From: Desulforapulum sp963675615
GTDB taxonomy: Bacteria > Desulfobacterota > Desulfobacteria > Desulfobacterales > Desulfobacteraceae
Length of the DNA stretch: 64,000 nt
Direction of reading: 5' to 3'
Assembly (NCBI GenBank): GCA_963675615.2
Contig: CAXXTD010000001.1
Span: 1,488,001 to 1,552,000, forward strand
The translations under genes and the position numbers were made by a program. Positions 42,822 through 51,877 of the stretch are shown here, one piece after another. The notes beneath the pieces were generated by a model. It ran no database searches and was not told the DNA's origin. It saw only the letters and a list, made by a program, of their open reading frames with translations. Each line of letters begins with the position of its first letter. Position 1 is the first letter of the stretch.

Positions 42822-43478
42822 ATGGCTATTGATTTTAAAGACCATTTTGAAAAATATGAAGCACTGGTCGCAACCGTTGACCAGATTTTTGCACAGGTCA
42901 AAGCACAGTTTCCCAAGGAAGTGTTTTGCAGGGAGCGATGCAGCGACTGCTGCTACGCCATGTTCGACCTGTCGATCATCGAGGCGATCTACCTGAACCA
43001 CAAGTTCAGGGAACGATTCAAGGGAACCGAAAAAAGCGCCCTGATCGATGAAGCGGCCAAGACAGACCGGGCCATCGTAAAGCTCAAAAGAGACGCCTAC
43101 AAGGAGTTCAAGGCCGGAAAAAACGAGGTGGACATCCTGGGCAGAATGTCCATGGAACGGGTGCGCTGCCCCCTTCTTGGAGCCAACAACATGTGCATCC
43201 TCTACGAATCAAGGCCCATTACCTGCCGGCTCTACGGCATTCCCACCTCAAGCGCCGGCATGAGCCACATCTGCGGCCGGACCAACTTCAAGGAAGGGGA
43301 AAAATATCCCACCGTGAACATGGACGCCATCTATTCCAAACTCCAGCTCATTTCAGCGGAGATGACCCGGGCCATCAAATCAGAAAACATCAAGATGTGT
43401 GAAATGCTGATTCCCGTTTCCATGGCCCTGATCACTGATTTTGATGAAACCTACCTGGGAGTCAGAAACAATGGATAA
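42822..43478 (+). CDS. YkgJ family cysteine cluster protein
   Basis: A 218-residue protein with a Zn/Fe-S type cysteine cluster: CRERCSDCC near residue 30, then CPLLGANNMCILYESRPITC, the YkgJ pattern. The family is widespread; its function is not established. It starts 11 bases after mnmE and overlaps the next small gene by eight bases, so it is in the same run of genes. Confidence 0.85.
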   Translation: MAIDFKDHFEKYEALVATVDQIFAQVKAQFPKEVFCRERCSDCCYAMFDLSIIEAIYLNHKFRERFKGTEKSALIDEAAKTDRAIVKLKRDAYKEFKAGKNEVDILGRMSMERVRCPLLGANNMCILYESRPITCRLYGIPTSSAGMSHICGRTNFKEGEKYPTVNMDAIYSKLQLISAEMTRAIKSENIKMCEMLIPVSMALITDFDETYLGVRNNG

Positions 43479-43827
43479 CTTTACCTCTGAAGAGATAGCG
43501 GCAAGAAAAAAAGCCATCTACGACGCCATGGGCAAACGGGGCAAACGGCAGATCGACAAGATCGGCTATGAGAACTGGGACCCCACCCAGACCCCCAAGG
43601 ACCCCATTGAGATCCGCAGGGACGGCACCAAGCGCACCTCCCAGCAGCTCATCCAGGAGTTCCTCCAGCAGGCGAGCCACGACGACTATTCCAACTCATT
43701 TGCCCAGGGCGCCTTTGAGATGTGCCTGGGCATCATCAACAAGGAGGAAAAAATCCGGGGCATGTACGAGTTTGCCCAGTGGTATACCGAACTGCTGAAA
43801 AAAGAGGGCCATGACCCGCTCTTTTGA
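43471..43827 (+). CDS. Conserved-looking hypothetical protein
   Basis: A 118-residue soluble protein starting MDNFTSEEIAARKKAIYDAM. It has charged helices and the segment GKRGKRQIDKIGYENWDPTQ, ending FAQWYTELLKKEGHDPLF, with one cysteine. I do not recognise a named domain. It overlaps the genes on both sides (YkgJ by eight bases, PrmA-like by 17), which argues that it is real and cotranslated. ATG 43471 has GGGAG upstream; an earlier start would lie inside the YkgJ gene. Confidence 0.75.
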   Translation: MDNFTSEEIAARKKAIYDAMGKRGKRQIDKIGYENWDPTQTPKDPIEIRRDGTKRTSQQLIQEFLQQASHDDYSNSFAQGAFEMCLGIINKEEKIRGMYEFAQWYTELLKKEGHDPLF

Positions 43828-44656
43828 CTCCTGGAATGACCCCTGTGTCATGCAAAAGGCAAAACAGCTGGTATTTGAATCAGAAGTCAAGATTACCCCC
43901 AGGGATTTTGCCCACCGCCTTGCAGAGACTGCAGCCATTTCCCCCGGGCAGGCCAGAAAGGTGCTCAAACACCTGATTGACACCAATGAGTTGATTTACA
44001 CCTACGACCTGGGGGCCACCCATGTGGAACCCTCGTTTGCAAAGCCCGTACAGGTCACCGACCACTTTGTCTTGAGCCCGTGGAAGACTCAAAACAAGGA
44101 GACAATGGAGCGATCCACCCTCAAGGAAATCGTGATTGCCCCGGGCATCTCGTTTGGCTCAGGCCGGCACCCCACAACCCGGCTCTGCCTTGAAGCCATT
44201 GACCATGCGCTTTTAGCCACGCCTGGGGATATTCCCCCCGGCAGGGCGGCAGACGTGGGAACCGGTTCAGGGGTACTGGCCCTGGCCCTGGTCAAGGCGG
44301 GATGTTCCTTCTGCCTTGCCCTTGACACGGATTTAAACTGCGTGTCCGAAGCCCTGAACAACGTAATTCTGAACCACCTGGAGAATAAAATAACCGTGAT
44401 TCCGGAGCTGCTGAACCGCTCCCACGGCCCCTTCAACACGATTGCCGCCAACCTGAGATTTCCCACCCTGAAAAACCTCGCCCCCCTTTTTTCGGCCATC
44501 ACCGCCCCCCGTGCCCGCCTGATCCTGTCGGGCGTCAGGACCTGGGAGCTTGACGGTCTCAAGGCCCATTTTCTTGACCACGGTTTCACTGCCGCCTGGA
44601 CCCGCAGCGAAAAAAACTGGTCGGCCGCTCTCTTTAACAAAACATGGAATTTTTAA
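43811..44656 (+). CDS. PrmA-like (ribosomal protein L11) methyltransferase family protein
   Basis: A 281-residue protein. The N-terminal ~85 residues look like a winged-helix module (SPGQARKVLKHLIDTNELIYTY) instead of the usual PrmA L11-binding domain. The methyltransferase part has GISFGSGRHPTTRLCLEA and the SAM-binding motif VGTGSGVLALALVKAG. The PrmA catalytic-loop NxxF/Y region reads NTIAANLRF. The atypical N terminus makes L11 an uncertain target. Confidence 0.8.
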   Translation: MTRSFDSWNDPCVMQKAKQLVFESEVKITPRDFAHRLAETAAISPGQARKVLKHLIDTNELIYTYDLGATHVEPSFAKPVQVTDHFVLSPWKTQNKETMERSTLKEIVIAPGISFGSGRHPTTRLCLEAIDHALLATPGDIPPGRAADVGTGSGVLALALVKAGCSFCLALDTDLNCVSEALNNVILNHLENKITVIPELLNRSHGPFNTIAANLRFPTLKNLAPLFSAITAPRARLILSGVRTWELDGLKAHFLDHGFTAAWTRSEKNWSAALFNKTWNF

Positions 44657-45087
44657 CCCAGTACGGCCTTGCAGGGCTTTTTACGGCTTCATTTCTGGCA
44701 GCCACCATTTTACCCATGGGGTCTGAGGTTGTGCTGGGACTGCTCATTGCCGGCGGCCAGGACCCGGGCCTCTGCCTGGCCGCTGCCACCTCGGGCAATG
44801 TGCTGGGCGCTGTGGTCAACTACCTCATGGGATTCTGGGGCGGCAGGTTTGCCATGGAAAAAATCTTTTCCACCCCGGCCCCGGTCCTTGACAGGGCAAT
44901 CCGCCGATTCAAACGCTACGGTACCGCGGCCCTGCTCTTTGCCTGGGTACCTGTTGTCGGCGACCCCCTGACCGTAGCCGCAGGGGTTCTCAAGGTCAAT
45001 TTCACCCTGTTTCTCGTCCTGGTGACCACGGGAAAGGCCCTTCGCTATCTTGCCATTGCCCTCGCCCTTACCGCCCCATTTAAATAA
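44644..45087 (+). CDS. YqaA/DedA-like small membrane protein
   Basis: A 147-residue protein with about four membrane helices. It contains the SNARE-associated/DedA-type features LPMGSEVVLG, GNVLGAVVNYLMG and FAWVPVVGDPLTVAAG. YqaA proteins are short relatives of DedA, which help envelope lipid or proton homeostasis. Its ATG overlaps the preceding gene's stop by 13 bases. Confidence 0.85.
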   Translation: MEFLTQYGLAGLFTASFLAATILPMGSEVVLGLLIAGGQDPGLCLAAATSGNVLGAVVNYLMGFWGGRFAMEKIFSTPAPVLDRAIRRFKRYGTAALLFAWVPVVGDPLTVAAGVLKVNFTLFLVLVTTGKALRYLAIALALTAPFK

Positions 45088-45157
45088 GCGTTGACATGAA
45101 TGAATACCAATGTTAACAGAATCAATCCCCCTCAGCCGTGGAAAAAAAAGGAACGCC

Positions 45158-45937
45158 GTGGAATTTCAGCAAAATGATTTAAGGGATCTAAAACGGGCAA
45201 AGGCCCTGCTTGAAAATCCCGGCATTGCTGCAAAGCTTACCCATCTGATCGGCATCCCAATTGAAAAGGGATTCAAAATGCTGCCTGACAACTGGCATGC
45301 AAAAATTGGAGAAATCACCCAGGCTGCATTAACCAGGGCCGTCCATGCAGCTGTTTTCACGATGAAAAACTTACCGGGCGAAGCGTCTTCAAATGTCTGG
45401 CATAAAATTGCTGTCGCAGCAACAGGTGGTTTTGGCGGTTTTTTCGGATTACCGGCCATGTCCATGGAATTACCTGTTTCAACAACAATAATGCTGCGAT
45501 CCATAGCAGATATTGCCCGAAGTGAACAGGAAGACATCGCCACAGACGCGGCCAAACTTGCATGCATAGAAGTTTTTGCCCTGGGTGGCCCAACCGCAAA
45601 AGACAACGCATCTGAATCAGGTTATTTTGCCGTTCGAGGCGCCCTGGCTCAATCTGTCACAAAAGCTGCGGAATATATAGCGGAAAAGGGGATGGTTGAA
45701 GAAGGGTCGCCGGCCCTGGTCCGGCTCATCATCCAGGTGGCCCAGCGTTTCAGCATCCAGGTTTCGGAAAAAGCCGCCGCCCAGGCGATCCCGGCCATCG
45801 GTGCAGCCGGCGGCTCCATTATCAATACCTTGTTCATTGACCATTTCCAAGACATGGCCCGTGGCCATTTCATCGTACGAAGGCTTGAACGAAAATACGG
45901 AGCTGAAATGGTGGCGACCACCTATAGCAACATTTAA
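45158..45937 (+). CDS. EcsC family protein
   Basis: About 259 residues if started at GTG 45158, which has AAAGGA five bases upstream; an ATG at 45110 without a ribosome site would add 16 residues. EcsC-like features are the glycine-rich hydrophobic helix AATGGFGGFFGLPAMSMELP, TTIMLRSIADIARSEQED and GAAGGSIINTLFIDHFQDMARGH near the end. EcsC was first seen with the EcsAB transporter of Bacillus, but its function is not clear. It lies on the plus strand; its stop overlaps the convergent ABC permease gene by four bases. Confidence 0.85.
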   Translation: MEFQQNDLRDLKRAKALLENPGIAAKLTHLIGIPIEKGFKMLPDNWHAKIGEITQAALTRAVHAAVFTMKNLPGEASSNVWHKIAVAATGGFGGFFGLPAMSMELPVSTTIMLRSIADIARSEQEDIATDAAKLACIEVFALGGPTAKDNASESGYFAVRGALAQSVTKAAEYIAEKGMVEEGSPALVRLIIQVAQRFSIQVSEKAAAQAIPAIGAAGGSIINTLFIDHFQDMARGHFIVRRLERKYGAEMVATTYSNI

Positions 45938-46854
45938 CGCTCTCCCCTTTTGTAGGGTTCGCCAAGCATCTCAGGGGCGTTGAGTTTCTTGTTGCCCGTA
46001 AGGCTCATGACCAGCAGGATCAAAAGGGTAGCAAGGTAGGGCAGCATGGCCAGAAAGTTGGGCGATATCCCAAGGGGCTGGAGCAGGTACTGGAGCACAA
46101 AGATACCGCCGAACAAAAAGGCGCCCAGGATGGCCCGGCCCGGATTCCACAGGGAAAAGATGGTCAGGGCAATGACGATCCAGCCCCGGCCGGCCGTCAT
46201 CCCCTCGATCCAGGATTTCGAGTAGGAGGTGGACAGATGGGCACCTGCCATGGCTGAAAAACCACCGCCGATGATGACGCTCATGTATCGTACCAGGGTG
46301 ACGTTCACCCCCTGGGTTTCCGTTGCCCGGGGATTTTCCCCGGTGGATCTCACCTTGATGCCGAGGCTGGTTCTTTCAAGGAAAAACCAGGCCCCAAACG
46401 CAAGGAGAACGGCCATATAGAAAAACGGGGTCTGGTCAAAGAATATGGGGCCGATCACTGGAATGTCAGACAGATAGGGGATGGCAACATCAACCATCTT
46501 GGTCTCAAGGGGTTTGCCCACATAGGGCTTGCCCAGCATGCCTGAAAGGCCAAGGCCAATCATGGTCAGGGCAAGGCCCGACACCACCTGGTTGGCCTGG
46601 AGGGTGACCGAGGCAAAGGCGTGGATCAGTGACACCAGCATACCGGCAGCAATGGCGGCCATGAGTCCCAGCCAGGGGTTCCCCGTTGTATAGGTGACAA
46701 TAAAGGCGACCACCGCTCCCACGCTCATCACCCCCTCAACACCGAGGTTGAGAATCCCCGAACGTTCGCAGATCACCTCTCCGACCGTCCCCAGAAGCAG
46801 CGGGGTTCCGGCAACCATGGTTCGCTCGACCACTGATATGATTACATCTTGCAT
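45934..46854 (-). CDS. ABC transporter permease, nucleoside/BMP type (second permease)
   Basis: A 306-residue branched-chain-type permease with about eight helices. It has the family hallmark EVICERSGILNLGVEGVMSVG at the N terminus and VRSTGENPRATETQGVN in the coupling loop region. It is like YufQ/NupQ of Bacillus. It starts directly after the first permease ends, so the two form the heterodimeric channel. Confidence 0.92.
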   Translation of the reverse strand: MQDVIISVVERTMVAGTPLLLGTVGEVICERSGILNLGVEGVMSVGAVVAFIVTYTTGNPWLGLMAAIAAGMLVSLIHAFASVTLQANQVVSGLALTMIGLGLSGMLGKPYVGKPLETKMVDVAIPYLSDIPVIGPIFFDQTPFFYMAVLLAFGAWFFLERTSLGIKVRSTGENPRATETQGVNVTLVRYMSVIIGGGFSAMAGAHLSTSYSKSWIEGMTAGRGWIVIALTIFSLWNPGRAILGAFLFGGIFVLQYLLQPLGISPNFLAMLPYLATLLILLVMSLTGNKKLNAPEMLGEPYKRGER

Positions 46855-47931
46855 CTATCTATCCCATTTTATGGTAATTTTGTTCTTGAAAAAAAAGTCG
46901 CCCATGATCAGGCAAACCAGAAGAATGCCGTTGACAATCTGAACGGTTGCCCCGGGCAGGCCAAGGGAAATCTGTATGGCGTCCCCCCCCACCAGGATTC
47001 CGGCAAAGAAAAGCCCGGACACAATGGCATAGAGCGGGTTGAGCTTGGCAAGCCAGGCCACAATAATGGCGGTGAATCCATAGCCCGATGAAATCGAGGC
47101 CGGGTAGGTGAGATAGTGGTGGATACCGGCCACCTCTCCGACCCCGGCAAGCCCTGCCATGCCGCCGCTCACGACCATGACAGCCAGTGAGGTCTTGAAA
47201 AAATTGATCCCGGCATACCGGCCGGCATCGGGATTCTCTCCAATCACCCTCACCTCATAGCCGAACCGCGTCTTGAAAACAGCGACCCACAGGACCACGG
47301 CAAAAACCAGGGCCAGGGTCAGGGTGACATAGTGGATTCTCGAGCCGGGAATCACCCCGAGCATGGCCGATTCCGGCAGGTTGTCCGTGCCGGGAAACCC
47401 AAATCTTGATTTCCCCTTCCAGGGCCCCACAATGAGCAGGGTGACAAGCTCGGCACAGATGTAGTTGAGCATCAGGGTAGAGATCACCTCGTTGATGGAG
47501 AACCTTATTTTCAGGATGGCCGGAATCAGCCCCCACAATCCACCGCCGATAAACCCGGCCGCAAACATCAGGGGAATGATCACAAACGAAGGCAGGTGGG
47601 GCCCCCAGGCAAGGCCGACCCAGGTACTGAGAATTGCACCCATGAGGAGCTGGCCTTCGGCCCCGATATTCCAGAATCTCGCCCTGAAGGCAAGGGTCAG
47701 CCCCCCGCCGATGATGATCAGGGGAATCGCCTTGGTAACCGTCTCCTTGAACCCGTACAGGGAACCAAACGAGCCGATAAAAATCTTTGAAATGGCATAA
47801 AAGGGGTTGACCCCGCAAACAACAAACACAAGGCCGATGGCACAGAGTCCTGCCCCCAGGGAGGCGATGTTGGTCAACAAGGACCTCAGCCCGGTGGTGG
47901 TTTCCCTGTCACTGACTTTTATTCTTAGCAT
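46855..47931 (-). CDS. ABC transporter permease, nucleoside/BMP type (first permease)
   Basis: A 358-residue permease with about nine helices, related to YufP/NupP. It contains IPLIIIGGGLTLAFRARFWNIG (family hallmark), EVISTLMLNYI and VRVIGENPDAGRYAGINF. It is cotranscribed with the upstream ATPase gene and abuts the second permease. Confidence 0.92.
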   Translation of the reverse strand: MLRIKVSDRETTTGLRSLLTNIASLGAGLCAIGLVFVVCGVNPFYAISKIFIGSFGSLYGFKETVTKAIPLIIIGGGLTLAFRARFWNIGAEGQLLMGAILSTWVGLAWGPHLPSFVIIPLMFAAGFIGGGLWGLIPAILKIRFSINEVISTLMLNYICAELVTLLIVGPWKGKSRFGFPGTDNLPESAMLGVIPGSRIHYVTLTLALVFAVVLWVAVFKTRFGYEVRVIGENPDAGRYAGINFFKTSLAVMVVSGGMAGLAGVGEVAGIHHYLTYPASISSGYGFTAIIVAWLAKLNPLYAIVSGLFFAGILVGGDAIQISLGLPGATVQIVNGILLVCLIMGDFFFKNKITIKWDR

Positions 47932-47980
47932 AAAATTTTATCCTGGATGCTTAAATTGGCGCTGACCTGGCAAAGGTTGA

Positions 47981-49495
47981 TCAAATTCTCATGGATCCGG
48001 CCATCATGAGACCGATGTCGGCAAGCCGCGGATCGCCTGAATCAAGAACCGCCGTAAATTCACCGTCAAAAATAACGGCGATCCTGTCGCACAGCTTCAT
48101 GACCTCCTCAAGGTCTTCGGAAAAAAGAAGAATGGCACCGCCCTCCCGCCGGCGAGTCAACAGCTCTTCCCGGAGGTACTCGGTGGCGCCCACGTCCAGA
48201 CCGTAGGTGGGATGGGACGCCACAAGCAGCGGCGGTTTTTCACTGATCTCACGGCCCAGAATCAGCTTCTGAATGTTGCCGCCGGAAAGGTTCTTGGTCT
48301 GGACATCAATGGAATGGGTGGAGACCCGGTAGCTTTCCACCAGGGACCGGGCGTGGTCTCGGATCTGGCGGTATTCGAGAAAGAGCCGTGTGGAGAATTT
48401 GTCCAGGTGGTGCTGCTTGAGGATGGCGTTGTCGTAGACAAAAAGTCCCGGGGCAATGCCGAATCGAATCCGCTCTTCGGGAATGTGGGCAAGGCCGGCA
48501 TCGTAGATATGCCGTGGGGACATGTTGGTGATATCCACCCCTTTGACCAGCACCCGGCCCGACGTAATGGTCCGGATACCGGTGATGGCCTCGGCAAGCT
48601 CCCGCTGGCCGTTTCCGGCAACCCCTGCCACCCCGAATATCTCGTTGGCATACACCTCAAAGTCCATGTTCTTGACAACAAGGGGGCCCTTGTCCCCCCT
48701 GACGCAGATATTTTCCACCTTGAGGATGGTGTCGCCCCTGGGCAGGGGTTCTCGTTCCACATGGAAAAAAACCTCCCTGCCAATCATCATCCTGGCCAGG
48801 GACCGTTTGTCGGTTTCGGCCGTGTCCGCGCTGCCCACCACCCGGCCCTTCTGGATCACCGTGACCCGGTCACAGATCTCCATGATCTCGTCAAGCTTGT
48901 GGGAGATAATGATCACCATGTGACCCTGGGCCTTCATGTCGTTCAAGAACTGGAAAAGATCTTCGATCTCCTGGGGGGTGAGCACCGAGGTGGGTTCGTC
49001 CAGAATCAACAGATCTGCCCCGTTTAAAAGCGCCTTGATGATCTCCACCCGCTGCTGTTCGCCAGCGGAAAGCTGCCAGATTTTCTTGGTGGGATCAATG
49101 GAAAAATTAAACTTTTCGGCAAAGGCAACCACCTCTTCTCGGATTCTGATCTTTGGAAAGAAAAACGGGGTTTTCTCATATCCAAGGGCAATGTTTTCAA
49201 GCACCGAGTGATTCTGGACCAGCATGAAATGCTGGTGCACCATGCCGATTCCCTGGTGGATGGAATCAAGGGGCGAATTGAGTTTCACCACCCTGTCGTT
49301 GATCAGGATCTCCCCCTTGTCCGGCTGGTACAATCCGTAGAGAATGTTCATCAACGTGGTTTTTCCAGCACCGTTCTCACCAAGCAGCCCGAGAATCTCG
49401 CCCGTCTCCACGGTGAGATTGACATCCTGATTGGCTGGAACACCTTGAAATGATTTAAATATCCCCCTCATCTCAAGTTTTTTTATCTTTCTCAT
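47981..49495 (-). CDS. ABC transporter ATP-binding protein, nucleoside/BMP type
   Basis: A 504-residue protein with two ABC domains. The first has Walker A GLLGENGAGKTTLMN, signature LSAGEQQRVEII and Walker B LLILDEPTS. The second has a degenerate Walker A region (VAGVAGNGQRELAEA) and LSGGNIQKLILGREI. This asymmetry is normal for ribose/nucleoside-type ATPases. It energises the two permeases downstream. AGGAG stands before ATG 49495. Confidence 0.93.
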   Translation of the reverse strand: MRKIKKLEMRGIFKSFQGVPANQDVNLTVETGEILGLLGENGAGKTTLMNILYGLYQPDKGEILINDRVVKLNSPLDSIHQGIGMVHQHFMLVQNHSVLENIALGYEKTPFFFPKIRIREEVVAFAEKFNFSIDPTKKIWQLSAGEQQRVEIIKALLNGADLLILDEPTSVLTPQEIEDLFQFLNDMKAQGHMVIIISHKLDEIMEICDRVTVIQKGRVVGSADTAETDKRSLARMMIGREVFFHVEREPLPRGDTILKVENICVRGDKGPLVVKNMDFEVYANEIFGVAGVAGNGQRELAEAITGIRTITSGRVLVKGVDITNMSPRHIYDAGLAHIPEERIRFGIAPGLFVYDNAILKQHHLDKFSTRLFLEYRQIRDHARSLVESYRVSTHSIDVQTKNLSGGNIQKLILGREISEKPPLLVASHPTYGLDVGATEYLREELLTRRREGGAILLFSEDLEEVMKLCDRIAVIFDGEFTAVLDSGDPRLADIGLMMAGSMRI

Positions 49496-49512
49496 ATGAC
49501 TCCTGGAACAAA

Positions 49513-49538
49513 GGGGCTGAACCCTGGGATTCAGCCCC
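49513..49538 (-). terminator. Intercistronic hairpin between bmp and the ABC ATPase gene
   Basis: GGGGCTGAA and TTCAGCCCC pair perfectly around an eight-base loop. On the minus strand TTTGTTCC follows, so it could be a partial terminator or an mRNA end protecting the binding-protein message, giving more binding protein than transporter. Confidence 0.6.
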
Positions 49539-49552
49539 TCGGGTGTGATCCT

Positions 49553-50707
49553 CTATTTGGGAATGGCACTCTTGATGTTGTCCACAAAATACATGATGCT
49601 CAGGATATCGTCCTTGGAGGCACGTTCATTGGCCTTGACCTTGAGCACGCCGGTATTGTCCGTGATGGGCCCCTCATAGGGATCAAACACATCCACACCC
49701 TGTTTCATCTGGGCGTACCGTTTCAGCACAAGATCGTACACGGAAAGTTTGCCAAGATCCGGGGTGGTCACCTGGATCTTTTTGAGTTCATTCACAAATT
49801 TGGGGTTGATCATCTCAGTCTTGCTGCCCCCGAGGATGGCAGCATCTTCACCGGCAAGCCACCAGACATCCTGGTTGGTCCAGGTACCGTTGTAAAGATC
49901 CTTGAGGATCTTCACATACATGCCGCCCCAGTTCATGAGCTGGCCGGACACAACAGAATCCTTTCCATAGGGCTGCATGGGGCTGTAGTGGCTGAAGGTG
50001 TATATCTGCTGCCCCTTTTCCGTATGCTCCTGACCCACTTCGATCACAGCCGGAGTGTCCTCGGTAAAGGCCAGGGTGTCACACCCCTCACCGATAAGGG
50101 ATTCAGCCGCCTCCTTGGCCTTGTCCGGTCCATACCAGGCATAGGTCCAGCGAACATCCACCTGGGCCTTGGGGTTCACCGCCTTGATACCCAGGGCATA
50201 GGCATTGATGTGGCGAACCAGCTCGGGAATGGGAAAGGCCCCCACATAACCGATCTTGTTGGTCTTGGTCAGGGCGCCGGCCATGAGGCCGTTGAGATAA
50301 TAAATCTGGTATAGATCGCCGAAATAGGTGCCCACATTATCCGACCGCTTGAACCCGGAACAGTGCATGAAGGTCTTGTTGGGATATTTTTTACCGGCCT
50401 TGATTGTGTCGTCCATGTAACCAAAACTTGTGGTGAACACCACATCACACTTTTCTTCCTGAATCAACCGGTCAATGATCCTGGCCGAATCCGATTCGGA
50501 CACAGACTCGATATAGGTGGTCTCAAGCCAGGGAAGCTCTTGCTCGGCAAACCGGCGCCCCTCGTCATGGCCGTAGGTAAATCCATAATCCCCAACGGGT
50601 CCGACATAGACGAAACCGGCCTTGATCTTCTTTTCGCTGGCAGCTGCAGCCCCGGAAAGAAGGGCAATAGCGCAGCACAACACCAGCAAACGCTTGGCTA
50701 AATGCAT
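49553..50707 (-). CDS. BMP family substrate-binding protein
   Basis: A 384-residue periplasmic protein of the basic membrane protein (BMP/PnrA-like) family. The signal peptide is MHLAKRLLVLCCAIALLSGA with a likely cleavage after AAAAS or nearby; no lipobox Cys is evident at the site. Family motifs are AGFVYVGPVGDYGFTYGHDE, VVFTTSFGYMDDT and FGDLYQIYYLNGLMAGALT. PnrA/NupN relatives bind purine nucleosides. ATG 50707 has AAGGAG eight bases upstream and is preferred to a GTG at 50716. Confidence 0.93.
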   Translation of the reverse strand: MHLAKRLLVLCCAIALLSGAAAASEKKIKAGFVYVGPVGDYGFTYGHDEGRRFAEQELPWLETTYIESVSESDSARIIDRLIQEEKCDVVFTTSFGYMDDTIKAGKKYPNKTFMHCSGFKRSDNVGTYFGDLYQIYYLNGLMAGALTKTNKIGYVGAFPIPELVRHINAYALGIKAVNPKAQVDVRWTYAWYGPDKAKEAAESLIGEGCDTLAFTEDTPAVIEVGQEHTEKGQQIYTFSHYSPMQPYGKDSVVSGQLMNWGGMYVKILKDLYNGTWTNQDVWWLAGEDAAILGGSKTEMINPKFVNELKKIQVTTPDLGKLSVYDLVLKRYAQMKQGVDVFDPYEGPITDNTGVLKVKANERASKDDILSIMYFVDNIKSAIPK

Positions 50708-50951
50708 TTTGTACACTCCTTATCTTTAGTTTAGGTATAATAAATTTCCTTTAATACGATATTATAACGGTTTCCGTCAACCATAATGATCTGCAACAGC
50801 CACAACAAGGCAAGCCGGCCACCCATCCCCGTCCGGCCCAATGTGCGGAAGGTCCATAAAAACCCATCATTTTTTCTATCGACAAATCCGACAATGTATG
50901 ATTAATAGATAACTTCGCTGTGCAAAAATCTTTCAAAAAAATGGGGAAACA

Positions 50952-51401
50952 ATGTCTCAAGAATTGGAACTTCTGAAAAAAAGCACTATTTTCAGCTCCC
51001 TTGAACCCGCCGATCTTAAACATCTGGGATCACTCATGGAGCCCCTGGACATCCACGAGGGTGAAACCCTTGCAACCAAAGGCGAGCAAGCGGCCCGGGT
51101 CTTCATCCTGGCGTCGGGTACCCTGCTTGTTGCCATGGACGGGGGCAAGGCCCTTGTCATGGAGCATCCCGGAGATTTCATCGGTATGGAAATTCTGTCA
51201 TCCAGGGGACAGTACACAAGCACCGTGACGGCCCTGTGCCAGGGCCGGGTGTTTGCCATACAACGAGCCGATTTCATTGCCCTGATCCAGGAAGATTCCC
51301 CCATGGCCGAGACGATCATGCACCAGTGGGGCCTCTTTCTGGAAGAGACCGCGCCGTTTGTGGAGCAGACAGAGGCAACCGGATTTGAGTATCACTACTA
51401 A
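50952..51401 (+). CDS. Cyclic-nucleotide-binding domain protein, stand-alone
   Basis: A 149-residue single CAP_ED domain: LKKSTIFSSLEPADLKHL, EGETLATKGEQAARVFILASG and the binding-cassette region HPGDFIGMEILSSRG. There is no helix-turn-helix, so it is not a CRP-type DNA-binding regulator. The cassette lacks the GE....R..A arrangement of true cAMP binders, so ligand binding is uncertain. It lies 14 bases upstream of the OadG gene and so is probably a small regulatory or accessory subunit of the Na+ pump operon. Confidence 0.85.
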   Translation: MSQELELLKKSTIFSSLEPADLKHLGSLMEPLDIHEGETLATKGEQAARVFILASGTLLVAMDGGKALVMEHPGDFIGMEILSSRGQYTSTVTALCQGRVFAIQRADFIALIQEDSPMAETIMHQWGLFLEETAPFVEQTEATGFEYHY

Positions 51402-51415
51402 ACGGAGGTAACATC

Positions 51416-51838
51416 TTGTACGGTTTAGACGCAATTTCGGCAAACAACGGATGGGCCATTTCGGTGGTGGGCGTATCCATCGTCTTCACAGGCCTTGTGC
51501 TCCTCTCCCTGTCCATATCCCGTATTCATAAACTCCTGGATCTCTGGGACAACCGGAGCAACATCCAGCTGTTCAAAAAAAATCCGCCCCCATCCACGGA
51601 ACCATTACCCCCGCCCTTTACGGAACGGGAAAAGGCGTTGGCACGCCAGTTCCACCTCCTGATCCAGACCATGGACGATCATTTCTCCCTTCAGCGGCTT
51701 CTGCGCCTGGCAGAAATCAGCGGTCTTGAACGTCCCCATTCAAGCCTGAACCGGCTGATCAAAACCAGAATCATCATGCCTGACCTTCACGGTCTTTATC
51801 TTTTAGACAAAGAGGCATTCAACAGGTTCGTACGCTGA
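51416..51838 (+). CDS. OadG-like gamma subunit of a Na+-translocating decarboxylase
   Basis: A 140-residue protein with a single N-terminal membrane helix (VGVSIVFTGLVLLSLSIS), typical of OadG/MmdD small subunits. A Pro-rich linker follows (NPPPSTEPLPPPFTE), then an atypical C-terminal helical domain without an obvious family match (FHLLIQTMDDHFSLQRLLRL). The start is a TTG with GGAGG eight bases upstream. It anchors the carboxyltransferase to the OadB pump. The extra C-terminal domain is longer than in the classical subunit. Confidence 0.85.
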   Translation: MYGLDAISANNGWAISVVGVSIVFTGLVLLSLSISRIHKLLDLWDNRSNIQLFKKNPPPSTEPLPPPFTEREKALARQFHLLIQTMDDHFSLQRLLRLAEISGLERPHSSLNRLIKTRIIMPDLHGLYLLDKEAFNRFVR

Positions 51839-51877
51839 TCCAAACACCCACAGACAGGAGCAAATAGAGGGATACAT

